DNA of 64,000 nucleotides from Methylohalomonas sp034521715. GTDB taxonomy: Bacteria > Pseudomonadota > Gammaproteobacteria > Methylohalomonadales > Methylohalomonadaceae. The stretch covers positions 62,001 through 126,000 of the forward strand of contig JAXHLY010000002.1 in assembly GCA_034521715.1 (NCBI GenBank). Direction: 5' to 3'. The notes under the pieces were generated by a model. The model was given only the letters and a program-made list of their open reading frames with translations. It searched no databases and was not told where the DNA came from. This document shows, in pieces, positions 27,318-36,281 of the stretch (positions are counted from its first letter, which is position 1; each line of letters begins with the position of its first letter). The position numbers and the translations under genes are program-made.

Positions 27318-28004
27318 ATGCCAGATAGAAAAACTGTTCCAATGTATCGTTTCCGCCTGAAAGAGCTCGCCGCCTGCTTCCGTTTGCCATGGTCGGGACA
27401 CTTTCGGCGCGCCGCTGCCGGTATCACCCTGATGGCGATTATGCTGGGCGGTTGCGATAACGGCACGGACGAAGCGGCCGGGCTGGTATTCGATTTCGAA
27501 CGCTTGGCGCATGATGCCGATGGCGGCCAGTGTGTCCATGACCGCCGAACCGGCCTGACCTGGGAAGTGAAAACCGCCGCGCCCGGCCTGCGCGCCGCGG
27601 AAAATACCTACACCTGGTATAGCGAACAGCCGAGTCTCAAGCCGGAGCAGCGCGGTACGCGCAACGGCGGTGACTGCCAGGGCAGCGACTGCGATACCGA
27701 CGCCTATGTCGCGGCGGTGAATGAATCAGCGCTGTGCGGCTATCGTGACTGGCGCCTGCCGGAGCGCTACGACCTTGCATCATTGAATGATCCGCGGATC
27801 CGTTTCCCGGGACCGACGCTGACCAGCCGAGTATTTTTCCGGATACCCGTTCCGGCGGTTACTGGAGCGGCGCTCTACCGCTTCCAGCGTGATGCGGCCT
27901 GGCTGTGGGGTTTCGATCACGGGCTCGACCGGGTCGACTGGAAGTCCAGTCCCTATCATGTCCGCGTCGTCCGCGGCGAGCCCCTGCTGACGGAGCCCGA
28001 CTGA
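27318..28004 (+). CDS. DUF1566 (Lcl C-terminal) lipoprotein, two compensating frameshifts
   Basis: Start at ATG 27318 or 27342. A signal ends in the lipobox IMLGGC. The rest is one DUF1566 domain: CVHDRRTGLTWEVKT, then CGYRDWRLPERYDLASLND, and later AAWLWGFDHGL with YHVRVVRG. Around 27837-27880 the expected PDTRSGGYWSGAL is in the neighbouring frame: an extra T in a T5 run and a compensating loss restore it. Function of DUF1566 is unknown; it is common in surface lipoproteins. The stop overlaps the next start (TGATG). Confidence 0.78.
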   Translation: MPDRKTVPMYRFRLKELAACFRLPWSGHFRRAAAGITLMAIMLGGCDNGTDEAAGLVFDFERLAHDADGGQCVHDRRTGLTWEVKTAAPGLRAAENTYTWYSEQPSLKPEQRGTRNGGDCQGSDCDTDAYVAAVNESALCGYRDWRLPERYDLASLNDPRIRFPGPTLTSRVFFRIPVPAVTGAALYRFQRDAAWLWGFDHGLDRVDWKSSPYHVRVVRGEPLLTEPD

Positions 28005-28723
28005 TGAGACAGCCGCTGTATGTGCGCGCGGCCGCCGTGGCGGTGTTGCTGTTGATCGTGATCCTGGTGCCGATCAGCGCGTGGCTGCGCCATGCCGAGA
28101 TACCGCCGCCGGCTGAGCTGCTGGCGGCGGCGCCGGACAGCCTCGGCGTTCTCATGCGCGATGCGCACCGGCTTATCGCCAGCACGCTACTGGCCCTGGT
28201 GCTGGTCATCACTTTGATAGCCTGGACGGGCAGCGGCACGTACCGCTGCCTGCGCCGACCCGTGACAGTGCTGCTGGCGATCACGCTGGCGCTTGCCCTT
28301 TTGGGCATCACCGCCGGCAGCAGCCGCCATGCCGCGGTGGTACTGGGCCATTTATTCGGCGGACTGCTCGCCGCCGCCACAGCAGCATGGCTGGTACTGG
28401 TTACAATTGCGCCAAACAGCGGGGTAAAGCCATCGTTGCCGGCATTAGTGGCCATTGCCTGGATAGCCGTCATCACGGTGGTGCTTGGTGGCTTCGCCGG
28501 TGCGGCCGGCTGGCCGCCGGCCATGATCCTGCATATCGCCGGTGCGATCGTGCTCGCGGGCCTGGTCGGTTATGGTCTGGTGAGGACCGGTGGCCGGGGC
28601 TGGCCGGCGTTGCTGCTGGTGGCCGCCGCCCTTGCCAGCGGCTGGTGGGCGGGACAGGCCCGGGTGGATACCGTTGCCGCCACCACCCATACGGAGTTAC
28701 CATGCTGCTGTTACTGGAACTGA
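28004..28723 (+). CDS. CtaA/COX15-like heme A synthase family membrane protein
   Basis: About 239 residues with seven or eight hydrophobic spans. Histidines lie where COX15/CtaA proteins hold heme: MRDAHRLIAS, VLGHLFGGLL and ILHIAGAIVL. Family members convert heme O to heme A; short homologues exist in denitrifiers. The end (TELPCCCYWN) looks out of frame: in the neighbouring frame GTDPFAVSVPGGKDHVAVLP continues to a stop at 28829, so one shift near 28705 may be present. The end then overlaps the convergent heme-copper gene. Confidence 0.6.
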   Translation: MRQPLYVRAAAVAVLLLIVILVPISAWLRHAEIPPPAELLAAAPDSLGVLMRDAHRLIASTLLALVLVITLIAWTGSGTYRCLRRPVTVLLAITLALALLGITAGSSRHAAVVLGHLFGGLLAAATAAWLVLVTIAPNSGVKPSLPALVAIAWIAVITVVLGGFAGAAGWPPAMILHIAGAIVLAGLVGYGLVRTGGRGWPALLLVAAALASGWWAGQARVDTVAATTHTELPCCCYWN

Positions 28724-28806
28724 CCCGTTTGCTGTTTCGGTCCCGGGCGGGAAGGATCACGTAGCTGTTTTGCCGGCACCGGGCCCGGCTGCGGAGCCCG
28801 GCAAGA

Positions 28807-30211
28807 TTACCGTGGTGAAATGTCGGTAGCGTCCGCTCCTGTCGGATGACTGCGCCAGCCGGCCATGCAGTGGATCATAATGATCAGAAACAGTACGCCG
28901 CCGATGATGGAAATGATCCCGCCCGCTCCCATCAGTCCCATGGCCACCACCCGCTCCAGGTTGTCGAGCCCCTGGCCGGCCCCGGCCGTTTTGCGCTGAA
29001 TGCCCGCCGCGCCTGCCCAGGCGAGGCCGCTGGAGCCATGCAGAAGTTGACCAAAGCCGTCAGAGGTGAACCTGCCACAGGGTCGATCGACGGCCGGGAC
29101 TGGCAAAGCCCAGCCGCGGCAGCAGATAGTAGCACATGGCCATGAATGCCAGGGTGACACCGACGATGGCGCCATGGTAATGGGCCGGGATGGTGACATC
29201 GCTGCGGTCGATCAGGAAACCCAGGATACCGCCGATGCCGAACAACACAATGGACCAGAGCAGGCCGTGAAGCAGGGCCGGTGGTGAGCTGCCGCGGGCT
29301 GCGGCTGGCGAGCAGGCCGGCAAATATCGCCAGGGCGATGGGCAATGCGGCGAGGCTGCCGCCGAACGACATCTGCCAGGTGAACAGTCGGTGATGCAGT
29401 ACCGATCCGACCGCAGTGCTCAGGTAAATGATCGGGGTGGCCAGCAGGCCGAGCATGCCCCAGGCAAACAGCAGCAGTACCATGCGCGGCCCGATCCAGG
29501 GGCGTATGCCGGCGGCCTGGGCGAGCCATAGCCAGACCACCAGCATCAGTTGGGTATAGACGAACTGCAGGACATGGCCGCTGCCCCAGAACAGGGCTTC
29601 ATACATAGCCGTGCCGCCGACTCGCCGGCCGGCATCCGCAGCAGCGTGGTAATGAGTGCAAGCATCGCCATGGCGCCGGCCACCACCGAGGTGTTAATGC
29701 CGAAGCGCAACGCGGCCTCACCGCTGGCCCAGGGGCCCACCGGTCGCGAGAAAAACAGACTGCGTAATACCTGGATACCGGCGCCGGTACCGGCTAGCGC
29801 TAGCCCGGCGAGAAACAGCGGCTGGCGCAGCACCGGCACGTAGTTGCTCAGCAGCGGCCGGGCATCGCCGGTAAACGGCGCCAGGAACATGATCGTGGCA
29901 CCGGCCGACATCATGGCAATGGCCAGCCGGCCCCAGAATGCGCCCCGCTCCAGGCCGTTGAGGCTCCAGATGGCGCCGCAAAAGGCCAGAAACCACACCA
30001 GTACGGACAGGTCGACGTGTACGACCAGGGCGGTCTTGAAGAAATCGACGAAAGGAAAGATTGCCTCGATGAACGGGGTCCGGGACAGGACGATGAAGAC
30101 GACATACAAACCGGAGCCGAGTAGCGCCAGCACGCCCAGCCACAGCCAGGCCCGGGCCTGGCGTAGGGCTATTCCATCCGGAATGGACAGGCTGTAGGCA
30201 TCAGATACCAT
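28807..30211 (-). CDS. Heme-copper oxidase superfamily subunit I-like protein (frameshifted)
   Basis: A 12-span membrane protein of about 465 residues after correction. ATG 30211 overlaps the previous stop. Histidine ligand positions are readable: VVHVDLSVLVWFL (low-spin heme side), EALFWGSGHVLQFVYTQ (copper/iron B side, where oxidases have HPEVY), SVLHHRLFTW (adjacent histidine pair) and ITIPAHYHGAIVG-type PAHYHGAIVGVTLAFMAM (heme histidines). The cross-linked tyrosine pattern of oxidases is absent. It resembles NorB/CcoN relatives more than aa3 oxidases. Shifts lie near 29605, 29310 and 29065. It is the last gene of the nor cluster. Substrate could be NO; unproven. Confidence 0.65.
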
Positions 30212-30731
30212 CGGTCGTCTCACCGGGATGGGTCAGACTGAAATCCCCGCCGACGTATTCCATGACCAGCACCTGGCCGGGCGTTAGCTCAAGCGTTTCG
30301 GTCCGGCGATCGGGCTCGGCGCCGGGCGCCTGCGAGTCCAGCACGGACAACGTCAAGGTGTGTTCACCTGCGGGAATCGGCAGGCGCCGATAGGCGTAGG
30401 CGGTACCGTCCTTCGCCAGGCCGGTCGGCGATATCCCGGCATCGAACAGTGTCAGGTCGTCCATGTGCAACGTGACGTGCAGTGGCCAGCGTTCGCGCGG
30501 GCAGTCCAGTGGCCGGCGCATGTTCGGCGGCAGGTCTTCGATCTCCTCGGCACTGCGCTCGCGGCATTCGTAACGCAGCTCGCCCTGGTGGCTGATGCTC
30601 AGTTTCAGCAGGGCCTGTTCAGGCTCGCGCAGCCTGAAGTCGGGCGATTCCGAGAAATAACCGACGGCGGCCGCAAAGACTGCGAAGGTGGCGATAATCC
30701 CAGGCCAGCTGCGAATCTTATTCGTTTTCAT
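30201..30731 (-). CDS. Membrane-anchored protein of unknown function in nor cluster
   Basis: 176 residues from ATG 30731. One N-terminal span (WPGIIATFAVFAAAVGYF) and a beta-rich exported domain with ESPDFRLREPEQALLKLSIS, HVTLHMDDLTLFD, and a C-terminal TPGQVLVMEYVGGDFSLTH. No catalytic or metal-binding motif; a single pair of cysteines (ECRER, LDCPRER) could form a disulfide. Overlaps the gene before (14 bases) and after (11 bases), so it is a fixed member of the operon. I do not recognise a characterised family. Confidence 0.7.
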   Translation of the reverse strand: MKTNKIRSWPGIIATFAVFAAAVGYFSESPDFRLREPEQALLKLSISHQGELRYECRERSAEEIEDLPPNMRRPLDCPRERWPLHVTLHMDDLTLFDAGISPTGLAKDGTAYAYRRLPIPAGEHTLTLSVLDSQAPGAEPDRRTETLELTPGQVLVMEYVGGDFSLTHPGETTDGI

Positions 30732-31212
30732 CGTTCCCGTCCTGCGACTGCCGGGCCGGCTGTGCCTGCTCGTCCAGTGCCTGCCGGAATCGCGTAACTT
30801 CCTGTTCCAGATCGGTTTGCTCGTTGGCACGGGCCCAATAAATGTGCACGCGCTGCGGGTCGATACTGCTGCGCAGTTGCGGGTCGCGCTGACGGGCGAA
30901 GCGCTGCCCGGTCCAGTGGCTGCCGAGGCGGTGATAACACTCCGCCGGTGGACAGCCGGTGACGAGCACGCCGTCCAGTCCCAGTCTTTTCAGGGCATAG
31001 TCGACGAAAGTGGGCGGCAGGTTGCCGATGCAGGGAAATTCATGGGTGACGGTGTTCACCCCGGCGAGCGCACCCACGCTGGCGGCGTGGGTGCAGCCGA
31101 ACACCGCCAGCCGTGGCCCCGTCGTCAACGACTCGGCCTGAGCCTTCAGTGACCGCCGCAATGCGTCGATGCTGCCCTGGGGCAGGTCGATGCCGGTCTG
31201 CAGTTCGGTCAC
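30718..31212 (-). CDS. MvhD/FlpD-like hydrogenase iron-sulfur subunit
   Basis: 164 residues. The block FPCIGNLPPTFVDYALKRLG, then DGVLVTGCPPAECYHRLGSH, matches the [2Fe-2S] MvhD family, which passes electrons between flavin or heterodisulfide units and dehydrogenases. The family's first CxxC is reduced to GCTHAASVG, so one cysteine is missing. It overlaps the cytochrome b/ferredoxin gene by four bases. No hydrogenase is present; here it probably connects the ferredoxin tail of that cytochrome to another carrier. The C-terminal 25 residues are charged and low complexity. Confidence 0.75.
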   Translation of the reverse strand: MTELQTGIDLPQGSIDALRRSLKAQAESLTTGPRLAVFGCTHAASVGALAGVNTVTHEFPCIGNLPPTFVDYALKRLGLDGVLVTGCPPAECYHRLGSHWTGQRFARQRDPQLRSSIDPQRVHIYWARANEQTDLEQEVTRFRQALDEQAQPARQSQDGNDENE

Positions 31213-32282
31213 GCTGCGAAAGGGTATGGCGTAGGGCAGGCACCGGCGCAGATACCGCAGGACACACAGTGCGACGGATCGACCACCGCGATCTCGTCAT
31301 AGGGGCTGTCATCGGTACGCGGTTCCATGCTGATGGCCGTATACGGGCAGTCATTGAAACAGCGGCCGCAGCCGTTGCAGTGATCCGGGTCTACCTGCGC
31401 CACCGGCGCTTGACGCAGCGGTGGCAGCCAGGGCAGCAGGATCAGCAACAGGCTGCCGCCGAACAGCAGCGACCAGACCACGGTTGCCGAGCTCGATTCA
31501 TGGAGCGCGTACATGAACAGATAGAACCAGTCGTAATCGGTGGTCTGCGGCACGAACCCCAGATTGGCCGGCGCCTGGCTCAGGGCCGGATTGATCAGTG
31601 ACAGCACGACCAGCATAGCGAGGCTGGCGACGACCAGCCGTCGGCTCGGGTTGACCCGTGGCTGGGTGATGCGCAGCACATGGAACCAGATGCCGAAAAT
31701 CAGGAACAACGGCAGGCCGAGCAGATGAATGAAACCCAGCAGCGTGAAAAACCGGTCACTGACGTTTTCCACGGTGAGGAAGTTGCGGGCCATGGGATCG
31801 GTGAATATGGGCAGCCAGTCCAGCAGTTCGGCGCTGATGATAGCGACATGCACGGCGAGTTGATCCCATACCAGCCAGTAGCCGGTAATGCCGAGCGGGA
31901 ACACGATCCACAGCTGCGGTACGCCGGTGAACCAGGAAAACCAGCGCGGCCCGCGGTAACGGTCCTTGACGAATTCCCGCAGTATATGAACAGCAATGGT
32001 GATGATGGCCGCGTCCGAGGCATAACGGTGCAGACTGCGCATGATGCCACCGAGGTACCATTGATCGCGGGTCAGGTAATCGACCGATTCATAGGCGCCC
32101 GTTACGCTGGTTTCAAAAAAGATGAAGACGTAGATGCCGCTGACCAGCACGACCCAGAAAAAAAAGATCGTCAGTGCGCCAAGCTGGTAAAAAGGGTTGT
32201 CCTCATAGCCGAATACGGCGTCAAAAACCCCTTCGGTGCGGGTCAGTATCTGTCTGCCCGCCTGCTTGACGTAATTCAGCAC
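31209..32282 (-). CDS. Cytochrome b6-like membrane protein fused to 2[4Fe-4S] ferredoxin
   Basis: 357 residues, intact. Residues ~30-230 are a cytochrome b N-terminal domain with four spans; histidine pairs are spaced 14 (LHRYASDAAIITIAVHIL) and 15 (FIHLLGLPLFLIFGIWFH), the b6-type spacing. A fifth and sixth span follow, then two [4Fe-4S] motifs: CNGCGRCFNDCP and CVSCGICAGACP. Such a protein could carry electrons between quinol and soluble Fe-S partners. It lies between senC and the MvhD-like gene with overlaps or single-digit spacing, so it is a built-in part of the nor operon. The quinol site was not identified. Confidence 0.82.
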   Translation of the reverse strand: MLNYVKQAGRQILTRTEGVFDAVFGYEDNPFYQLGALTIFFFWVVLVSGIYVFIFFETSVTGAYESVDYLTRDQWYLGGIMRSLHRYASDAAIITIAVHILREFVKDRYRGPRWFSWFTGVPQLWIVFPLGITGYWLVWDQLAVHVAIISAELLDWLPIFTDPMARNFLTVENVSDRFFTLLGFIHLLGLPLFLIFGIWFHVLRITQPRVNPSRRLVVASLAMLVVLSLINPALSQAPANLGFVPQTTDYDWFYLFMYALHESSSATVVWSLLFGGSLLLILLPWLPPLRQAPVAQVDPDHCNGCGRCFNDCPYTAISMEPRTDDSPYDEIAVVDPSHCVSCGICAGACPTPYPFAA

Positions 32283-32288
32283 AGCGGA

Positions 32289-33141
32289 TTACCTGTCGGG
32301 TTTGAATTGCACTGCCCTTCCGGCGTTGCGTCGGCGGTGGGCCGTCACATTGACGACCAGAAAGCCTATCACAGAGGCTATGATGACTGCGCCGATAATC
32401 ATACCCAAAAACGGCGAGTAGTCGAACTTGTAGGCACCGGTAACCGGATCGTAATCCGTACAGAAATAGCTGACCCGCTTGATGATGGAATCCACCATGC
32501 TGTCCTGTTTATTGTCGATGTCAAAGACCAGCCGCTTTAGCGGTTCGACCAGTTGTGGCAGGTCAACCAGTTCCCCATATACCTGGGCATAGATTACGCC
32601 GTCGCTATCGATGATGGTGGTCTGGGTCAGGTGATCGTAGCCTTTCGGGGCCCGCCAGTAGCTGAAGCCGATATCCGTCATCAGATTTCGCACTGTATCC
32701 CGAGAGCCGCTTAAAAATGCCCAGCCCGGATCGCTGACGCCTTGCTGCCGTGCATGGGCGGCCATTGTTTCCGGGTTATCCTGCGGCGGATCAAAGCCGA
32801 TGGTGACGACGTTGAAACTCTCTTCGCCGAGAGCGGCACGGGCCTTGCGGACCGACTGTGCGAGATTTCTGGTTGTTACCGGGACGGGTGATCGGCGCAG
32901 CTGGGATCGATCAGGCTGACCGCACCAGCGGTTTCCCCGCGGTCGTCCGCAGATCGACGGCACTTCCTGCTGTCGCGAAACTCGTAATGGCCAAGCTGTT
33001 CGCCGATCGCCATGGCTGAGCTGAATCGCTTCAGCTGAATATCGGTCACCAATCGGCAAGTGACTCCCGCAGGCGGCCGGCCAGACCGGGGAACGGGCAG
33101 CCGATGTCGCAGGAGTTGGGCCGGAGTCTGTGTCGATGCAT
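32289..33141 (-). CDS. senC: SCO1/SenC-type copper protein (frameshifted)
   Basis: Thioredoxin-fold copper chaperone or thiol reductase for CuA assembly. Recognisable parts: IQLKRFSSAMAIGEQLGHYE, a CxxxCP region (PSCADH...PVTTRN, broken by a shift near 32890), NVVTIGFDPPQDNPETM, GWAFLSGSRDTVRNLMTDIG with the copper-ligand histidine later in YDHLTQTTIID. A C-terminal membrane span (FLGMIIGAVIIASVIGFLVV) is unusual for SCO, which is anchored at its N-terminus. Start uncertain (33141 or upstream). Its place after norY matches the norSY-senC order of sNOR clusters. Confidence 0.8.
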
Positions 33142-33231
33142 GGCTTGGTGGGCGTTTATCTGTCGATAGCGTCCCTGTAAACCTGATTCGCACGTACGCT
33201 GATGGCCGGGCAAGCTGTCCATAGAAAAAAT

Positions 33232-33265
33232 CATGGCTGTACGGAGGGGGCGCCGTACAGCCATG
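33232..33265. other. 13-bp perfect hairpin between norY and senC
   Basis: CATGGCTGTACGG and its exact complement CCGTACAGCCATG surround an eight-base purine-rich loop. There is no T tract on either strand, so it is not a standard terminator; an mRNA processing or stability element is likely. Confidence 0.7.
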
Positions 33266-33289
33266 TATCAGGGGAAGTGGACTTCTGCA

Positions 33290-35010
33290 TTAACTCATCG
33301 GCCAGACCGACATCAGGTATTTCCAGTTCAGGAAGTAATAGACGACGAAGGTCAGTAGGAACAGTGCAGCGAGCGCCAGCGTGCCGGGAGCGGCAAAGCC
33401 CCCGATACCGATGCCGCTACTATGGCCAGTCTCGCCGGTGACTGCCGCCGGGGTCAGGGTTTCCGGCCGGCTTGCCGTATGGTCGGCACCCTCGACGCGC
33501 TTGCCGAACAGTATTGAACCCACGGTTATCAGAATATAGGCGCCACCACCGATGATGGCGATAACGGCGCTGATACCGACCGCGCCCATCATCAGATAGG
33601 CCGAGGCCGGATACTCGAAGCCCATCCCCGCCGCGGCATCGGTAAACGCCATGTCCCAGTGACGGCGGGCCACGCCCAGGGTGCCGGCCCCCATCATCGT
33701 CAGGCAGAACACCGCCATGCCGATACCGAATATGTACGGCTGCCATTTGGCTAATCCCGGCAGGATGATCTCACGCCTGAAGAGCGTCGGGATCAGGTAA
33801 TAGGTCAGCGCCATCATTGCCAGCGTGGTACCGATGACCACGGTCGCGTGGAAATGCCCCGGCACGTAAATGGTGTTATGGATGATGATATTGATCTGCT
33901 CGGTGCCCATGACCACGCCGGAAATGCCGCCCAGGAAACCGAAGCCGATCAGTGACATGAACATGCCTGAGAATACCGGGTTGCCCCACGGCGCCTTGCG
34001 AATCCACTCGAACAGTCCCTTGTTGTAGCCTTTTTCACGCTGGGCCACTTCGATCGAACCGGGCACGGTCAGGCCATGAATCATGCTGGCGAGAACGGCT
34101 AGGTACATGGCATAGCTGGTATTGAAAATCTTCCATTCGGAACTGACGCCCGGATCCACCAGCAAATGGTGGGCCGAGGCCAGCTGCAGGAAGAAAATGT
34201 ACAGCAGGAATGCGCCGCGGCTGACCTTTTCCGACATCGGCTTGGCGCCGAAGACTACTGCCGCGATCAGGTACCAGATTGCCACGTGCGCGGAGACATT
34301 GATCTGTTGTGACGAATGCCCGAGACCCCACCAGACCAAACGATACATCAGCGGATCAATGTTACCGATATAACCGATGGACCAGAGCATAGGTCGGTAT
34401 CAGGATAATGGCGCCGGAAGCGATGGTGAAGACTGCTATGATAGCGGCGGTTAAGCCACCGAATGTCACCAGCGGGATCGAACCTTCATAGGTGCGTTCC
34501 GCTCTGGCAACCACCAGCGTGCCGAAGAAAACGAAACAGGCGATCAGGCACCGACGGCAAAGAGGATCGACCCAGATAAAAATTCGGGTTTGCCGGCATC
34601 GGACCGTACGAAGTCATCATGACGCTGGCATCGCCATTCAGCACCGCCAGGTTGTTGGTGACCGCACCGATAACCATGAGCGCGAAGGCAAACCAGGCCC
34701 AGCGCGGTGTAGCCAACCGGCAGCGCAGCAGTGTCGACGAACAGAAATACAGTACGGCGACCTCGAAGAAAATGATCCAGACAATCAGCATATCGATACC
34801 ATGCGCCGTCAACGCCTGGTAGAACTTGTCAGCGGGCAGCAAATGCACCGCCGGCCAGCGGGTGAGTGCCACCAGCAACGCCAGAACACCGCCCACCAGC
34901 AGCGCGACCACGGCGGCCACGGCGTTGGCCTTGATCAATGTTTCCGCAGGTTTATGGAAGACAAGACCACTGCGCGGGCAGGTGCGGAATAATTCGGTAT
35001 TATTTGACAT
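33290..35010 (-). CDS. norY: sNOR-type nitric oxide reductase large subunit (heme-copper, two frameshifts)
   Basis: About 573 residues after correction, 12 or more spans. Low-spin heme histidine: LTAHGIDMLIVWIIFFEVAV. Copper site: VWWGLGHSSQQINVSAH, where oxidases have HPEVY; the redox tyrosine position carries Gln. Histidine pair: LQLASAHHLLVDPG. Heme histidines: IYVPGHFHATVVIG. Frames change near 34530 and 34395, between NPNFYLG and YIGNIDPLMYRLV. The absent tyrosine argues for NO rather than O2 as substrate. Gene order after the CuA subunit and before senC matches sNOR (norSY-senC) described from ammonia oxidisers. The name is by synteny and motif and needs phylogeny. Confidence 0.8.
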
Positions 35011-35021
35011 GGATTCTCCCC

Positions 35022-35564
35022 TTATTCCACGACATAGATCTTGCCGACCATCTGGTGATGGCCGATGCCACAGTATTCATTACACACGATCGTAAATTCA
35101 CCGCTTGTGTCTGGTGTGATCGTGACCACCATCTCGTAACCCGGCATGATCTGCAGATTGATATTGAGAGGTTGCAGGGAGAAGCCGTGCTGCCAGTCTA
35201 CTGACGACAGATGCACGCGATAGGTTTCGCCTTTCTTGAGTTCATAATTCGGCCACCACTGCCACAGACGGCCGAGTATATAAATGTCGGAGCCGGCCGG
35301 GGGCTTCACGACAGGTATCTCGAGCTCGGACTCCGTGCGTATGGTGTGTTGATCCACCATCGCCTGGGTTTTCTTCATGTAAGCCTCCGGCGTGGTCCGG
35401 TAGGCCTCGTTGGAGAGGTTCTGTTTGCCGTAGATATGCCAGAGCGGCATCATCGCGAACATGATGAGGCACCAGATCAATGCAACGGCAATCCATGCCC
35501 CTTCTGTACGATCCAGCGGCTGGTTCCACCAGATCTTTTGGGCGGGCGGGTGAAGTGTGCTCAT
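35022..35564 (-). CDS. norS: sNOR-type small subunit with CuA site
   Basis: 180 residues. One membrane span (AWIAVALIWCLIMFAMMPLW) anchors a cupredoxin domain. A complete CuA site is visible: His126 (DWQHGF), Cys161, Glu163, Cys165, His169 and Met172 in CNEYCGIGHHQM. This is a subunit II of the B-type, with a single N-terminal span. It would receive electrons from a cytochrome c and feed the NorY subunit. It lies 11 bases before norY. Intact. Confidence 0.82.
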   Translation of the reverse strand: MSTLHPPAQKIWWNQPLDRTEGAWIAVALIWCLIMFAMMPLWHIYGKQNLSNEAYRTTPEAYMKKTQAMVDQHTIRTESELEIPVVKPPAGSDIYILGRLWQWWPNYELKKGETYRVHLSSVDWQHGFSLQPLNINLQIMPGYEMVVTITPDTSGEFTIVCNEYCGIGHHQMVGKIYVVE

Positions 35565-35598
35565 GGCTGCAACCCTCGATTGTTGTCGTTTTGCAGGG

Positions 35599-35796
35599 TC
35601 AGGGCGCTACCGGGATTGTCACGATTTCCATGATTCCCCAGATGATGTAAAACACGGTTGGCATCGTGACGCCTATGAATAGCAGCAGGAACGGGTTGTC
35701 CAGCAGTTGCTGCATGACGGGTATGCGCTCTGCCGGATAATTGTCCCTGTCTCCGGACTCCGCAGTCTGGTCGTGATTCTCGCTGTCTGTCGGCAT
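35599..35796 (-). CDS. Small single-span membrane protein leading the nor operon
   Basis: 65 residues with a polar acidic N-terminus (residues 1-27) and one span (FLLLFIGVTMPTVFYIIWGI). Located 35 bases before norS, with a DNR box 126 bases upstream, so it is probably the first gene of the transcript. Small single-span subunits of this kind accompany many heme-copper oxidases. No named family. Confidence 0.7.
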   Translation of the reverse strand: MPTDSENHDQTAESGDRDNYPAERIPVMQQLLDNPFLLLFIGVTMPTVFYIIWGIMEIVTIPVAP

Positions 35797-35921
35797 TGTC
35801 TTGGTCCTCCCGCAGTGATGGTCATCACGCTAATCGTTGCCAGATTATCGGGCGCTGCACCGACACATGGCGAGGCGCCCCATTTAGTCGTGAGTTTTAA
35901 ATTATCCGGAGGAGAAAGGCC

Positions 35922-35935
35922 TTGACTTAAGTCAA
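35922..35935. promoter_or_regulatory. FNR/DNR box of the nor cluster
   Basis: TTGACTTAAGTCAA is a perfect palindrome of the TTGA-N6-TCAA type. On the minus strand GATAAT lies 15 bases beyond it, a plausible -10. It should control the small membrane gene, norS, norY and the rest. Confidence 0.8.
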
Positions 35936-35952
35936 GGCGCTACTGCGGCTAT

Positions 35953-36133
35953 TCAGGTCACGAAATTGCGAATGAGCGCTGTTGCCACCAGCAACAGGGA
36001 AAGCAGGACCAGGGAAAAAAATGATTTCACGGTGAGGCAGGAGATGGCCGCGGGATTTCTCGATTGAGCGCAATCCCCGGTCGGTCACGAAATAGCAAAC
36101 GACCAGGGTTAGCAGTAGATATAGGAATTCCAT
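35953..36133 (-). CDS. Two-span small membrane protein (one homopolymer shift)
   Basis: From ATG 36133, MEFLYLLLTLVVCYFVTDRG gives a first span and a basic loop (RSIEKSRGHLLPHRE). A T7 run near 36020 breaks the frame. Removing one T continues as IIFSLVLLSLLLVATALIRN and ends FVT at 35953, giving a 59-residue two-span protein. It lies between cytochrome c553 and the nor box. No family recognised; the neat second span after correction supports a real gene. Confidence 0.5.
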
Positions 36134-36281
36134 ATCGGCAGTGCGGTGGTTGGTGAGACAGGGGAACCGCCAGCGTTGCCCGGAGGTTCCCCGAGTATGT
36201 TCAAATACCCCGACAGGTCGGTGACGCCGGAAAAAGCCGCTGTGCCCGCCGGGCTGTCCGGAGGACTGTCAGACTTATATC

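Noticed and set aside
28702..28829. Possible extra small gene after the CtaA-like protein
   Set aside because: The stretch is more simply the shifted C-terminus of the same protein; the DsbA-like appearance of its end is too short to trust.
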